A stretch of 64,000 bases of DNA from AC-32 sp963719275 (GTDB lineage: Bacteria > Actinomycetota > Thermoleophilia > Gaiellales > Gaiellaceae). Below, piece after piece: positions 8,065 to 17,000 of this stretch. Position 1 is the stretch's first letter. Each line of letters begins with the position of its first letter. Location of the stretch: the NCBI GenBank assembly GCA_963719275.1, contig CAVRBT010000006.1, positions 248,001 to 312,000 of the forward strand. Direction: 5' to 3'. The notes below the pieces were generated by a model. The model worked only from the letters and a program-made list of their open reading frames with translations. It searched no databases and was not told the DNA's origin. A program made the position numbers and the translations under genes.

Positions 8065-8678
8065 CGGCCCTCGCGGTCGAGCAGGAATGCGCGCGGGATC
8101 CCCGAGGCGCGGGCGCCTTCGATGTCGTCCTCGATCGAGTCGCCCACCATCGCCGAGGCCGCCGGCTCGATGTCGAGCAGCTCGAGGGCCGCGCGGAAGA
8201 TCGTCGGGTGCGGCTTCGTCCGGCCGAACGCGCCCGACGCCAGCGCTGCATCGACCTGCAGCCCGTGGTGTGCGACGAACTCGTCGAGGTTCCGGCCGGT
8301 GTTCGAGACGAAGCCGATCTTGAGCCCGTTCCTGCGCAGCTCCTCCAGGACCGGCAGCGCGTCCTCGTACAGCTCGAAGTGCTCCGCGTGCTCCCAGGCC
8401 TGCGTCATCGCAACGGCGCACTCGTAGGCGGAGTCCGCGTTGCCGCCCATGCCGCGGATGATCCGCTCCGTGAACGCGACCCAGATCTCCTCGTCATGCT
8501 CGAGCTCGGGGTGACGGCGGATGCCCTCGACCGCCTTCTCGCGCGCCTCTGCGTAGCGCGAGGGATCGAGGTCGAGGCCGAAGCGGGCACCCAGACGCCG
8601 GTAGCCCTCCGGCCCCAGCTCCGGGCCTGGTCGCGCGATCGTGAAGTCCACGTCGAAGAGGACGGCCCGTACCTTCAT
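7992..8678 (-). CDS. HAD-superfamily hydrolase (subfamily IA)
   Basis: A 228-residue haloacid-dehalogenase-type phosphatase. Motif I is FDVDFT (nucleophile and acid/base Asp), motif II is FVSNTG, motif III has the Lys of GRTKPHP, and motif IV is VGDSIEDD. An inserted helical cap of about 90 residues after motif I marks subfamily I. ATG 8678 is chosen because AGGA lies 8 bases upstream; ATG 8687 has no spaced SD. Substrate unknown. The 3' end overlaps the convergent CoA-transferase gene by 73 bases. Confidence 0.85.
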   Translation of the reverse strand: MKVRAVLFDVDFTIARPGPELGPEGYRRLGARFGLDLDPSRYAEAREKAVEGIRRHPELEHDEEIWVAFTERIIRGMGGNADSAYECAVAMTQAWEHAEHFELYEDALPVLEELRRNGLKIGFVSNTGRNLDEFVAHHGLQVDAALASGAFGRTKPHPTIFRAALELLDIEPAASAMVGDSIEDDIEGARASGIPRAFLLDREGRYPEVPDRLPDLLALPAALGLSRS

Positions 8679-8692
8679 CGTGAGCATCCTGC

Positions 8693-8782
8693 CGAAAGGC
8701 GTTTCTGACCGGTCATTTCAGACGGACGCACGGGCAAAGCCCGCGCGTCCTGATAGCGGCATCGCAAGCGACGTCTCAGTCA
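8693..8782 (-). repeat. family-A intergenic repeat, copy 1
   Basis: Fills the gap after the kinase stop codon. Read on the minus strand, a short hairpin around GTCGCTTGCGATGCC is followed by a 12-base-arm hairpin GGACGCGCGGGC-TTT-GCCCGTGCGTCC (one mismatch), then GTCTGAAATGACCGGTCAG. Near-identical versions occur at 33309-33386 and 40703-40784. Confidence 0.6.
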
Positions 8783-9559
8783 CGCAGCTTCTAGCAGCCA
8801 GCGCGCAACCTCTGCGTGACCGCGGTGGTGCCGGCCGTTGAACGCCCAGGCGATCGTCTGGGCGATCGTCCACCCGCGGGCACGATCGCGGTCGAGGTCG
8901 AGCTCCGAGGTGAGCCGGTCGAAGCGCCCGAGCACCTCGCCCCGGGAGTGGCCGAGCTCGCTCGAACGGACGATCGGTGCGATGCCGAACTCACGCTCGC
9001 CGGCGAGCGGCTTGGGGTCGATCGCCAGCCAGGGCTCACGCTGCGCCGCGAGGACGTTGTCGCCGTGCAGGTCCTGGTGGAGGAGCACCTGCTCGCCCTG
9101 CGTGCGCGGCAGCTCCTGCAGCGCGTCCAGCGCCGCGTCGAGCAGCTTCCGCTCGAACGGACGGCCGAAGCGCTCCCAGGTCTCCTCGAGCGAGTCGGCC
9201 CACCACACGGCCTCGGCCGCGAGCGAGCCGAAGGGCGACCCGGCCGGTTTCCAGAGCCGCGGCAGCAGCTCGACGAAGACGTCGAACGCGGCCTCCGGGC
9301 CCGCGGCCGAGAGCGGCGTCCCCGGCACGCAGCGCTCGAGCAGCAGCGCGTACTCCTCCGGCTCGTGATCGAGTAGCCGCACGGCCCCGTCGCCGTCCCA
9401 GAGCTGCAGCGCCGCCGCCTCGTGCTCGCTCTCGCGGTGCGGGTCCTGCACCTTCAGCACGACTTCCTGCCCGTCTGCGGTCACCGCAGGCGCAACCAGG
9501 ATCGATGCGACCCCGTCCTCGAAGGGCTCGCCGAGGACGAGTCCGTTCCTCTGGATCAG
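8780..9559 (-). CDS. streptomycin 6-kinase/hydroxyurea kinase-like (APH(6)) protein, short N-terminus
   Basis: The protein matches the APH(6)/hydroxyurea phosphotransferase family: VLKVQDP (ATP lysine strand), GDGAVRLLDHE, HQDLHGDNVL (catalytic loop with Asp) and WLAIDPKPLAGE (metal Asp and the DPK triad). Family members have about 300 residues; here only about 259 are available because the N-terminal 40 or so are missing. No ATG, GTG or TTG start precedes the ATP-binding lobe. The best candidate is CTG 9559, whose last two bases and next base form the TGA stop of the nitrilase gene (CTGA overlap). Other members phosphorylate aminoglycosides, but many chromosomal homologues have no known resistance role. 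Confidence 0.72.
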   Translation of the reverse strand: MIQRNGLVLGEPFEDGVASILVAPAVTADGQEVVLKVQDPHRESEHEAAALQLWDGDGAVRLLDHEPEEYALLLERCVPGTPLSAAGPEAAFDVFVELLPRLWKPAGSPFGSLAAEAVWWADSLEETWERFGRPFERKLLDAALDALQELPRTQGEQVLLHQDLHGDNVLAAQREPWLAIDPKPLAGEREFGIAPIVRSSELGHSRGEVLGRFDRLTSELDLDRDRARGWTIAQTIAWAFNGRHHRGHAEVARWLLEAA

Positions 9560-10392
9560 GCGGGAGCTGGCCAGCGGTACGCGTCTGCCTGGCGGTTCTT
9601 GAGCGACGGGAGCTTGTCGCGCACCTCGCGCAGCCGCGCGCGGTCGAGCTCGGCCGTGATCACCGTCTCCTCGTCCGGTGCCTGCGCGAGCACGATCCCC
9701 CACGGGTCGACGATCAGCGAGCGGCCGTACGACGGCCTCCCCGGGAGCGTCTCCCCGACCTGCGCCGGCGCCGCGACGTAGTACTGGTTCTCGATCGCGC
9801 GCGCCCGCAGCAGCACGTGCCAGTGGTCCTTGCCGGTGGGCGTCGTGAAGTGCGCCGGCACGGTGACAAGCTCCGCACCCTCGAGCGCGAGGATCCGGTA
9901 GAGCTCGGGGAAGCGGACGTCGTAGCAGACGGTCAGCCCGACCGGCCACCCCTCGCCCTGTACCACGACCGGCTCCGCGCCCGGCTCCTCGGCCTCCGAC
10001 TCGCGGTAGACCCGGCCGCCGACCTCGACGTCGAAGAGGTGGATCTTGCGGTAGACCCCGAGTAGCTCGCCGTCGGGCCCGAACGCCACCGACGTGTTCG
10101 AGAGCTTCTCGCGTCCCTCGCGCTTCTCCGAGATCGAGCCGCCGACGAGCGTGATCCCGTGCGACCGCGACCACTCGGCCATGGCGGCAACCGAAACACC
10201 GCCCTCGAGTGGCTCCGCGGCGCCGTGCAGCTCCTCGGCGGAGCCGATCGCGTTCCACTTCTCCGGGAGCGCGACCACGTCTGCGCCCGTGGCGGCGGCC
10301 CGAGCGACGAGGCGCTCCGCCTTCTCCAGGTTCGCCGCCTTGTCGGCGCGGCTCGTCATCTGCACGCAGGCCACGCGGAGGAGGTCGGTCAC
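9556..10392 (-). CDS. carbon-nitrogen hydrolase (nitrilase superfamily, Nit2-like)
   Basis: A 278-residue amidase-fold protein with the full Glu-Lys-Cys triad: Glu in VALPEKW, Lys in YRKIHLFD and Cys in VCYDVRFPELYR. The latter two fit the Nit1/Nit2 branch (omega-amidase and deaminated-glutathione amidase). Start GTG 10392 gives the usual short N-terminus (VTDLLRVACVQM), and TATCCT lies 6 bases upstream on the minus strand; a longer frame to 10425 would overlap the divergent gene. It is followed by the kinase-like gene in a CTGA overlap, so both are likely co-translated. Confidence 0.88.
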   Translation of the reverse strand: MTDLLRVACVQMTSRADKAANLEKAERLVARAAATGADVVALPEKWNAIGSAEELHGAAEPLEGGVSVAAMAEWSRSHGITLVGGSISEKREGREKLSNTSVAFGPDGELLGVYRKIHLFDVEVGGRVYRESEAEEPGAEPVVVQGEGWPVGLTVCYDVRFPELYRILALEGAELVTVPAHFTTPTGKDHWHVLLRARAIENQYYVAAPAQVGETLPGRPSYGRSLIVDPWGIVLAQAPDEETVITAELDRARLREVRDKLPSLKNRQADAYRWPAPA

Positions 10393-10398
10393 GCGGTG

Positions 10399-10408
10399 AG
10401 GATAGCGT
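10399..10408. promoter_or_regulatory. overlapping divergent -10 boxes (nitrilase / MFS)
   Basis: Minus-strand TATCCT (10399-10404) is 6 bases from GTG 10392. Plus-strand TAGCGT (10403-10408) is 7 bases from ATG 10416. The two hexamers share two bases, so polymerase could occupy only one direction at a time. Confidence 0.45.
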
Positions 10409-10415
10409 TCGACCG

Positions 10416-11648
10416 ATGGAGGCAAGCGCCGCTGCGCCCTCGCGCGCCCGTGTCCTGCAGGCGTTCCAGAGCCGCGACTTCCGCCTGCTCTGGACCGGCC
10501 AGGCGATCTCGCTGCTCGGCGATGCGGCCTTCGTCGTCGCCCTCGGCTGGCGCACGTTCACGCTGACCGGCTCGGCCCGCTCGCTGGGCCTCGTGCTGAC
10601 CTTCCAGGGCGTCGGCGTCCTCGCAACCGTCCTCGTCGGCGGCGCGCTGGCGGACCGGGCCGACCGCCGCACGCTGATGCTCATCTCCGACGCGGCCCGC
10701 TTCGTCGTGATCGGCACGCTCGCCGCCGTCGACGCGACCGGCCACCTCAGCATCGCCTCGCTGGCGGCGATCGCGCTGGTCGAGGGCCTCGCAACCGGCT
10801 TCTTCACGCCCGCGCTGGGCGGACTCATCCCGCTCGTCGTCGAGGAGCCCAGGCTCGGGTCGGCCAACGCGCTGATCGGGCTCGCGCGGCAGAGCAGCTT
10901 CCTGATCGGGCCTTCGGTCGCGTCGCTCTTGTACGGCTTCGCCGGCTCGACGGTCGTGTTCGCCTTCAACGCCGTGTCATACCTCGTGTCATTCGCGTTC
11001 GTGTACGCGACGCGGCCGCGGACGTCCGAGCGCGCGGCCGCCGAGGGGACGCTGCGCGAGATCGGCGCGGGCATCCGTTACGTCGCGCAGATCCCGTGGC
11101 TGTGGCTGACCATCAGCCTCTTCGCCTTCGTGCTGATGCTCCAGTGGGCGCCGATCCAGGTGCTGACGCCTAAGCTCGTCCGCGAGCACTACGACCTGGG
11201 CGTCGGCGCCTACGGCTTCGTGTTCTCGGCCATCGGTGCGGGGATGATTCTCGGCACGGTCCTGTTCGGCCAGCTCAACCCGACCCGTCGGCGCGGGCTG
11301 CTCTCGTACCTGATCTGGATGGTGAACAGCCTGCTCGTGATCGTGTTCGCGCTCTCGCCCTGGTACCCGCTGGCCGTCGTCGCATCCTTCCTGCGCGGGA
11401 TCTGCATCGGCTTCGGCGTGACCGTGTGGGAGACGATGCTGATGCAGCTCGTGCCCCAGCACATGCTCTCGCGCGTGGTCAGCCTCGACTGGTTCGGCTC
11501 GCTCGGCCTGACGCCGTTCGGCCTGCTGCTGGTCGGCGCGATCTCCGGCCTCGCCGAGCCCGGCACGATCATCGCGGTGGGCGCGGCGATCTCGATCTGC
11601 ATCATCGCCTGCGGCCTCTTCTCGAGGCAGATCAGGACGATCGACTGA
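10416..11648 (+). CDS. MFS transporter, DHA3 (macrolide/EntS-type) exporter family
   Basis: A 410-residue polytopic protein. The N-terminal FRLLWTGQAISLLGDAAF is the standard opening of DHA3 exporters. Loop 2-3 carries GGALADRADRRTLM, the MFS motif A (G-x3-D-R-x2-R-R). About 12 hydrophobic segments are visible. Such proteins usually export drugs or siderophores by proton antiport; the cargo cannot be inferred. It diverges from the nitrilase gene and overlaps the small gene downstream by ATGA. Confidence 0.88.
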   Translation: MEASAAAPSRARVLQAFQSRDFRLLWTGQAISLLGDAAFVVALGWRTFTLTGSARSLGLVLTFQGVGVLATVLVGGALADRADRRTLMLISDAARFVVIGTLAAVDATGHLSIASLAAIALVEGLATGFFTPALGGLIPLVVEEPRLGSANALIGLARQSSFLIGPSVASLLYGFAGSTVVFAFNAVSYLVSFAFVYATRPRTSERAAAEGTLREIGAGIRYVAQIPWLWLTISLFAFVLMLQWAPIQVLTPKLVREHYDLGVGAYGFVFSAIGAGMILGTVLFGQLNPTRRRGLLSYLIWMVNSLLVIVFALSPWYPLAVVASFLRGICIGFGVTVWETMLMQLVPQHMLSRVVSLDWFGSLGLTPFGLLLVGAISGLAEPGTIIAVGAAISICIIACGLFSRQIRTID

Positions 11649-11794
11649 TGAGCCCGGTCTACTGGAAGCCGAAGTACGGCACGCGCTCGTCGCGCCACCG
11701 CGCGTGGGCGAGGCAGGACGCGAAGCGGGAAGCAGCGGCCCGCCGGCGCCTGCCCCTGCGCGAGCGGCTGCGGCGGTTCCTGCGGCGCGGCTGA
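11648..11794 (+). CDS. small basic protein, 48 residues, coupled to MFS gene
   Basis: ATG 11648 overlaps the MFS stop TGA (ATGA). The product begins MSPVYWKPKYGTRSSRHR and ends LRERLRRFLRRG, with about a third Arg/Lys and an amphipathic C-terminal helix. No family is recognised. The coupling and codon use match the neighbours, but its short length leaves chance occurrence possible. Confidence 0.45.
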   Translation: MSPVYWKPKYGTRSSRHRAWARQDAKREAAARRRLPLRERLRRFLRRG

Positions 11795-11814
11795 GCCTCT
11801 ACGGCGGACCGGTC

Positions 11815-11820
11815 TACGAT
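11815..11820 (+). promoter_or_regulatory. -10 box for cyclase-fold gene
   Basis: TACGAT ends 9 bases before ATG 11830, which has no SD; a leaderless start is likely. Confidence 0.4.
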
Positions 11821-11829
11821 GGCCGGACA

Positions 11830-12468
11830 ATGGTGTCAGCGGGTGAGCAGTCGATCGAGCACGGGACCTTCGTCCTCGCGGACATCTCCGGGTACACCGC
11901 CTTCCTCCAGGCCGTCGGCGAGGCTCACGCGGCGGACATGGCGGCCGGCAGGTTCGTCCCACACGCGTACCCGCTGTTGACGAGCCTGCTCGACGGGATC
12001 GTCGAGAAGATCGCTCCGCCCTTCACGCTCTCGAAGCTCGAGGGCGATGCCGTCTTCGCGTTTGCGGCCGACGACGAGCAACATCCGCAAGGTCAGGAGC
12101 TCCTGGACTGCCTGAACGGCTGTTACGCGGCCTATCGCGCACGGGTGGACGAAGCGAAAGAGCTGATGATCTGCGACTGCAACGCGTGCCGCTCGATCGG
12201 CGAGCTCGAGCTCAAGTTCGTCCTCCATCACGGCAACTACGTGGTCCAGCCCGTCGCGGGCCGGCCGGAGCTCCTCGGCCCTGACGTCACCGTCGCCCAC
12301 CTGCTCCTCAAGAACCACGCCGCCGAGCTGATCGGCCGCTCCGCCTATGCGCTGATCACCGAAGCGGCCGTTGCGCACCTTGAGATCCCGCCCGACGGCT
12401 CGGTGCCGATCACCGAACGCTACGAGCACTACCCGCCCGTCCCGGCCCGCGTGCTGGCGCTCGATTGA
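11830..12468 (+). CDS. DUF2652-type protein, nucleotidyl-cyclase fold
   Basis: A 212-residue protein opening FVLADISGYTAFL, which mimics the first strand and metal Asp of class III nucleotidyl cyclases, followed by KLEGDAVFAFA, the equivalent of the second metal-Asp hairpin. A central CDCNACRS cysteine cluster, the LKFVLHHGNY strand and a GPDVTVAHLLLKN segment complete the pattern I associate with DUF2652. The nucleotide-specifying and transition-state residues of true cyclases are not evident, so catalysis is doubtful. It is a single gene after the MFS pair, with its own putative promoter. Confidence 0.7.
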   Translation: MVSAGEQSIEHGTFVLADISGYTAFLQAVGEAHAADMAAGRFVPHAYPLLTSLLDGIVEKIAPPFTLSKLEGDAVFAFAADDEQHPQGQELLDCLNGCYAAYRARVDEAKELMICDCNACRSIGELELKFVLHHGNYVVQPVAGRPELLGPDVTVAHLLLKNHAAELIGRSAYALITEAAVAHLEIPPDGSVPITERYEHYPPVPARVLALD

Positions 12469-12722
12469 CCTCGGCGCCTCCAGCGTGGCACGCCTGGGCT
12501 CGTCCAGCGCTGCCAGGTAGCGGTCGACCTCCTCAATCGCCACGAACGCGGTTTCTCACCTACGCGCCGATTCGGGCTTTGCCCGGATCGGCCACAGCGG
12601 CATCGAGTGATGTCCGGACCGAGCTCCTATGCGAGCCACCGGCCCCAGCCACGCTTGAACGGCGCAACCGGACCGCAAGGAGGGGGCTCACGGGGGAACC
12701 AGGGGTTCCCCCGTGCTTCTGA
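12469..12722. other. 254-base gap with a degenerate family-A repeat
   Basis: No credible coding frame. 12545-12615 resembles family A: a CCGATTCGGGC-TTT-GCCCGGATCGG hairpin (one wobble) followed by GGCATC-GAGT-GATGTC. A strong hairpin at 12689-12715 follows tRNA-Pro on the minus strand. Confidence 0.4.
12689..12715 (-). terminator. perfect 12-bp hairpin downstream of tRNA-Pro
   Basis: CACGGGGGAACC (12689-12700), loop AGG and GGTTCCCCCGTG (12704-12715), 7 bases beyond the tRNA 3' end. No T-run follows, so it may act as a U-less terminator or a 3'-processing barrier. Confidence 0.5.
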
Positions 12723-12796
12723 TCGGGGTGCCCAGATTTGAACTGGGGACCTCTCCGACCCGAACGGAGCGCGCTACCAGGCTGCGCCACACCCCG
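12723..12796 (-). tRNA. tRNA-Pro, anticodon CGG
   Basis: The 74-base minus-strand gene folds as a cloverleaf. The acceptor stem CGGGGTG pairs with CACCCCG, discriminator A. The D-arm contains GCGCAGCCTGGTAGCGC. The anticodon stem CTCCG/CGGAG closes loop TTCGGGT with anticodon CGG, reading CCG codons, which are frequent in this genome. The T-arm is CCCCAGTTCAAATCTGGG. The 3' CCA is not encoded. It begins 12 bases after the hydrolase stop codon on the same strand, so it may be processed from a shared transcript. Confidence 0.97.
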
Positions 12797-12808
12797 AGCA
12801 CGCACAGG

Positions 12809-13660
12809 TTAGCGGCTGTCTGCGAGGAACTCCTCGATCGCTTCGGCACACGCGTCGGGCCGCTCCCCGATCAACAGGTGGCCGCAGTCGGCGATCACCC
12901 GCAGCCGTGCGCGCAGGCGGCGGGCGTAGTCGAACGCGTCCTCGACCGGAAGCTGGTTGTCGCGCGCGCCCCAGAGCACGAGGCTCGGGCAGCGCACGCG
13001 GTCGAGGTCCGGGCGCGGGTCGTCGCGCACCAGCGCCTTCGCGGCGCTGACGGTGTCGGTGTGGCGCGCGGGCCCGGACAGGAACGCCTCGGCGAGCTCC
13101 TCTCGCAAGGCCGGCGGGTCGGACGCGCCCCAGCGGCCGAACACGACCCGCTTGAGCGTGTTCGAGCGCGCAATGTGCCGGCGGTGCGGCGCCAGCCTGC
13201 GGCCGGGCTTGAGGATGCCGGTGATCGTCAGCGCGTAGCGCGCGTTTCGCGTCCCCGAGGAGATCCCGGCCGCGCCCGCGAGCACGAGCGCGCTCACCGC
13301 GTCGGGCCGCCTGATCGAGAGCCGCAGGGCGATCGCGCCGCCCAACGAGTGGCCGACGACCCCGGCCGAGGCGAGGCCCTCCTGCTCCAGCAACAGCCCG
13401 AGGCGGTCGGCGTAGGCGTTCAGCGACGGCGCCGCCGGCAGAGCCGAGGAGCCGCCGTGGCCCGGCAACTCGGGCACCAGCAACCGCCTCGTGGCGAGCA
13501 GCAGCGGCGCGAGCGCGAGCCAGTTCGCGGCCGCGCCGCCGAGGCCGTGGACGAGCATCAACGGCTCCCCGTCCCCCGCGACGAGGTACCGCAACCGCGT
13601 TCCGCGAACCTCCGCGAACCGCTCCTCGAAGCCCGGGAGCTCAACTTTTGCGTCCGTCAC
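12809..13660 (-). CDS. alpha/beta-fold hydrolase
   Basis: A 283-residue hydrolase with the oxyanion-hole motif LVHGLGG, nucleophile elbow GHSLGGA (Ser), acid Asp in WGARDNQLP and His in DCGHLLI, so the triad is complete. Between strand 6 and the acid lies a helical lid of about 70 residues rich in Arg. Such proteins are esterases, epoxide hydrolases or C-C hydrolases; the substrate is not evident. GTG 13660 is preceded 9 bases upstream by AGTAAT. The gene is followed directly by tRNA-Pro. Confidence 0.87.
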   Translation of the reverse strand: MTDAKVELPGFEERFAEVRGTRLRYLVAGDGEPLMLVHGLGGAAANWLALAPLLLATRRLLVPELPGHGGSSALPAAPSLNAYADRLGLLLEQEGLASAGVVGHSLGGAIALRLSIRRPDAVSALVLAGAAGISSGTRNARYALTITGILKPGRRLAPHRRHIARSNTLKRVVFGRWGASDPPALREELAEAFLSGPARHTDTVSAAKALVRDDPRPDLDRVRCPSLVLWGARDNQLPVEDAFDYARRLRARLRVIADCGHLLIGERPDACAEAIEEFLADSR

Positions 13661-13805
13661 CGAGGGCGATTACTCTTTCGGATGATGGATCGTTCGGGGA
13701 GGCAGGTCCCCTGATTCCTGCCACACACCAGAGAGGATTGGTCGGCTGACCCGCCGGCGCTGAGAGCGCGGCGGGTTTTTTGTTGCCCACGAGAGGAGCT
13801 ACGAA
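13650..13805 (+). promoter_or_regulatory. candidate attenuator/riboswitch-like leader of small gene
   Basis: TTGCGT (13649-13654), 17 bases, then TACTCT form a possible promoter. About 125 bases of leader follow, containing the GGCAGG/CCTGCC hairpin near 13701-13722 and then a strong terminator (13749-13781) that ends before the SD (GAGAGGAG) and ATG 13806. A terminator between promoter and gene is the layout of transcription attenuation. I could not match it to a riboswitch family I know. Confidence 0.4.
13749..13781 (+). terminator. intrinsic terminator inside the leader
   Basis: ACCCGCCGGCGCT, loop GAG and AGCGCGGCGGGT form a 12-bp stem with one bulged G, followed by six T (13776-13781). 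Confidence 0.8.
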
Positions 13806-13975
13806 ATGGCGAACCACCTGACGCCCGAGGAGCTGTCGAAGGAGCTTGGCATCGACCGCACGGAGGTCATCCGCGTGTGCATGCAGGAGGGCGTCCCGAT
13901 CTACCAGGGCAAGATCGACAAAACGCTCTTCCAGGCGCAGCTGCAGGCGCTCGGTGCCATGCCGCAGAGCCACTG
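13806..13975 (+). CDS. small HTH-like protein of unknown function, 56 residues
   Basis: ATG 13806 has a good SD (AGAGGAG, 8 bases). The product starts MANHLTPEELSKELGIDR and continues TEVIRVCMQEGVPIYQGKID; the spacing of Leu, Gly and Val resembles a short helix-turn-helix with a small beta wing, as in excisionase or MerR-like fragments. It ends ALGAMPQSH. No family is firmly recognised. It is preceded by a terminator-bearing leader, which suggests controlled expression. Its 3' end is convergent with the large cyclase gene, 25 bases away. Confidence 0.75.
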
Positions 13976-14000
13976 AGCCACTGACGTTCCGAGCCGGCCG

Positions 14001-17000
14001 CTACGGCGCCGAAGGGCCCGCGTGCTCGAGTAGGTCGCGGGTCCGCCGTGCGGCAACCAGATTCCCCTTCCGCTCAGCAATCTCGACGGCTTCGGCAAGC
14101 ACGCCTCTGGCCGCCTCAGTCTGCTCGCCGCTCGACTGCAGGACGTCTGCGAGGCCGATCCGGGTATGCCAACGAAGGTCGAGGAAGTCGGTCTCGTCCG
14201 CAAGTGCGACGGACTCTCGTGCCAGCCGCTCGGCGGCGGGAGTGTCGCCGCGCCCGGCAAGAACTCTCGCCCTGACGACGCGCAGGAGCGCGTGTGAATA
14301 CCGGTCCTCGGCGCTCGCCGAATCCTCGCTGGCACGTGTGAGCTCTTCGGCCTCGTCGGCCCGGCCGACCAGGTACACCGCCTCCGCCAGGAGCGCCGCG
14401 GTCGTCGAGAGCCACGACAGCTCCCCGATCTCCTTCAGCTTGTCGTAGCCCCAGCGAAGCTCGCGTTCGGCCGCCGTCGGATCGCCTGCCATGAGCTCGA
14501 TCCAGCCCGCAAACTGCGCGAGCGGGCCGGCCAGCCAGACGGTGAGCGCAACCTCCTCCAGCAGCGCCCTGGCGCGGCCGACCAGCGTCCGCGCCTCGTC
14601 GAACCGGCCCTGGCAGGCCCCGAACGCCGCCTCGGCGAGCAGCGCGCTCGCCGTGACTTTCTTGTCGCCGCGCGCGCGCTCGGCGATACCCGCGCACCGC
14701 TTGAGCCCTCGCTCGGTTTGGGTCGGGCCCGCCCAGACCACCAGCGGGACCCAGGACAGGCTTTCCAGCTCGTCGCGACGGTCACCCGCCCGCTGTGCGT
14801 GCTCGGCGGCCTTCTCCCAGGCCTGCTCTGCGCCTGCGAACTGGGCGCGGACGAGGTAGACGAGCCCAAGGAGTGCCCACGCCTTGGCAAGCCCTCGGTC
14901 GTCACGCGCGCCCTCGAAGGCGAAGATTGCCGTCGCGGCCTCCTGCTGGGCCGCGTCCGCCCAGCCCTCGGGCGCCCACGTGGCGTCGATCCACAGACCG
15001 AGGATCACCGCGTATGCCTCGAGGCTGGGGTCGCCGGAGGCGGCCGCGGTCTTGCGCGTCTCGGCGACGACGTCCTGCAACCTGGCGAAGTCGCCGGTCT
15101 CTAAGAGCGCGAACGCGACCTGGGGCAGGAGCTCGGCGCGCTCCGGGTTCTGCTCGGGCAGCAGGGCAGCGGCCCGATACAGGAGCTTGACCGCGGCGGA
15201 CATGTCACCGCGGCCGAATGCTCTTCGGCCCGCTGAGCCGAGGACGGCGGCGGCACGGGCGCCGAGCTGCGCGGTGCGCTCGCTCGCGGGCCCGAGCTCG
15301 AGGAGCAACCGCCTCGCCTGGTCGAGGTGATAGCCGACGATCTCCTCGTACTCGCCGGAGAGCTCCTTGGCCTCCAGCTCGATGAAGTCGGCGAACCGCT
15401 CGTGCAGCTCGGCTCGGTCAGCCTTGGGAATGGCGCCGTAGGCTGCATCCCGGATCAGGATGTGGGCGAAGCGGAACGACTCGCCGATCTCGGTGTAGTC
15501 GGGCCGCACGAGCTCCTTGCGTGAGAGCGACTGCAGCCGAAGGATCACCTGCGGCCTGACGTCTGCCGGAGAGAGCCAGGCCACCGCCTCCCACGAGAAC
15601 ACGCGACCGACGATCGCCGCCCGCTCGATCACCGCGCGCTCTTCCCGGTCGAGCCTGTCGAGCCGGGCTGTCAAGAGCGCGTGGATCGTCGCCGGAATCG
15701 CAATGCCGGAGAGATCTCCGACGACGGCCCACTCGCCGTCTCGACGGCGAAGGATGCCGTCGTCGACGAGCATCCGCAGCGTCTCCTCGACGAAGAGCGG
15801 GTTGCCCTCGCCGAGCTCCGCGATCCTCACTCGGGCCTCGTCCGCGAGCTCGGCTCCGCCGGTCAGGTTCCGAATGAGGCCGTCGATCTCGTCCAGGGTC
15901 AACGGGTCGAGAGCGATGAGCGTCGCGTTCGGCTGCGCGCTCATCCAGCCCGGACGGGTCTCGAGGAGCTCGGGCCGGGCGAGGCACAGGATCAGAACGG
16001 GCGCAGTCCTGATCCGGTCGGCCAGATACTCGAGCAGGTCGAGGAAGGTGGCCTCGCCCCAGTGGATGTCGTCGAAGACCACGACGAGCGGCCGCTCCCG
16101 ACCGAGGTGCTCGAAGAGCTTCCTGACCGCCCAGAAGGTCTCCTGGATGCCGGGGTTGGCGACACCGCCGCCGACGAGCGTCGCGAGCCGCTCGGCCACG
16201 AGCGCCGCGTCTTCGTCGCCGCCGAGGAGCTCGGCAATTCTGCTCTGTGCCTGCTCCGGCGGATCGCGGTCATCGATGCCCGTCGCCTCTCTCACCACGG
16301 CGGCGATCGGCCAGAACGTGATGCCCTCGCCGTAGGGCAGGCAGCGCCCCCTGACGATGTTGGCGCGCCCTCCGGCCCGCTCGAGGAACTCTCTGCTCAG
16401 CCTCGACTTCCCGACGCCGGCGGCCCCCAACAGCGTCACGAGCGCAGCCTCCCCTCCGCCGGCCCGTTCCCCCAACGTCTGCTCGAGGTGCTCGAGCTCG
16501 TGCTCCCGCCCGACCAGCGGCGAGTCGAGACGGCGCGTCCAACCCGGCGCAGCAGGATCGATCTCGATCACCCTGAACGCCCGAACGGGCTCCGGCTTCC
16601 CCTTCAGGGTCAAGGGGCCGATGTCCTCGGCCGAGACCGCTTCCCCGACGAGCCGGTACGTCGACTCGCCGATCAGGATCTCGCCGGGCTGCGCTGCGCT
16701 CTCGAGCCGGGACGCTGTGTTCACGGTGTCCCCTGAGACGAACGACTGGCCGCGCCCCGGGTCACCGGCGATCACCTCGCCGGTGTTCAGGCCGGTCCGC
16801 GCGACGAGCGTGACTCCCCAGGAGGCCTGGAACTCCTCGTTCAAGCGCTGAAGCTCGTCGCGCATCTCCTGGGCCGCACGTACCGCCCGCAGGGCGTCGT
16901 CCTCGTGCACCTGCGGGACCCCGAAGACCGCCATCACCGCATCGCCGATGAACTTCTCGACCACCCCACCGTGGCGCTCGAGCACCACCTTCATCTCGTC

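Noticed and set aside
9560..11074. Long minus-strand open frame upstream of the kinase-like gene
   Set aside because: It runs antisense through the MFS gene and out of frame through the nitrilase. Only the part after 9559 has recognisable kinase motifs.
13749..13786. T-box element upstream of the 56-residue gene
   Set aside because: The conserved TGGNACCGCG T-box sequence is absent and the gene is not an aminoacyl-tRNA synthetase or amino-acid gene.
15681..16736. Long plus-strand frames opposite the adenylate cyclase (also opposite rpoB and rpoC, e.g. 59308-62991)
   Set aside because: High-GC genes leave long antisense frames because stops are rare. The residues are Arg/Leu/Asp/Val-rich with no motif, while the minus strand encodes recognised families.
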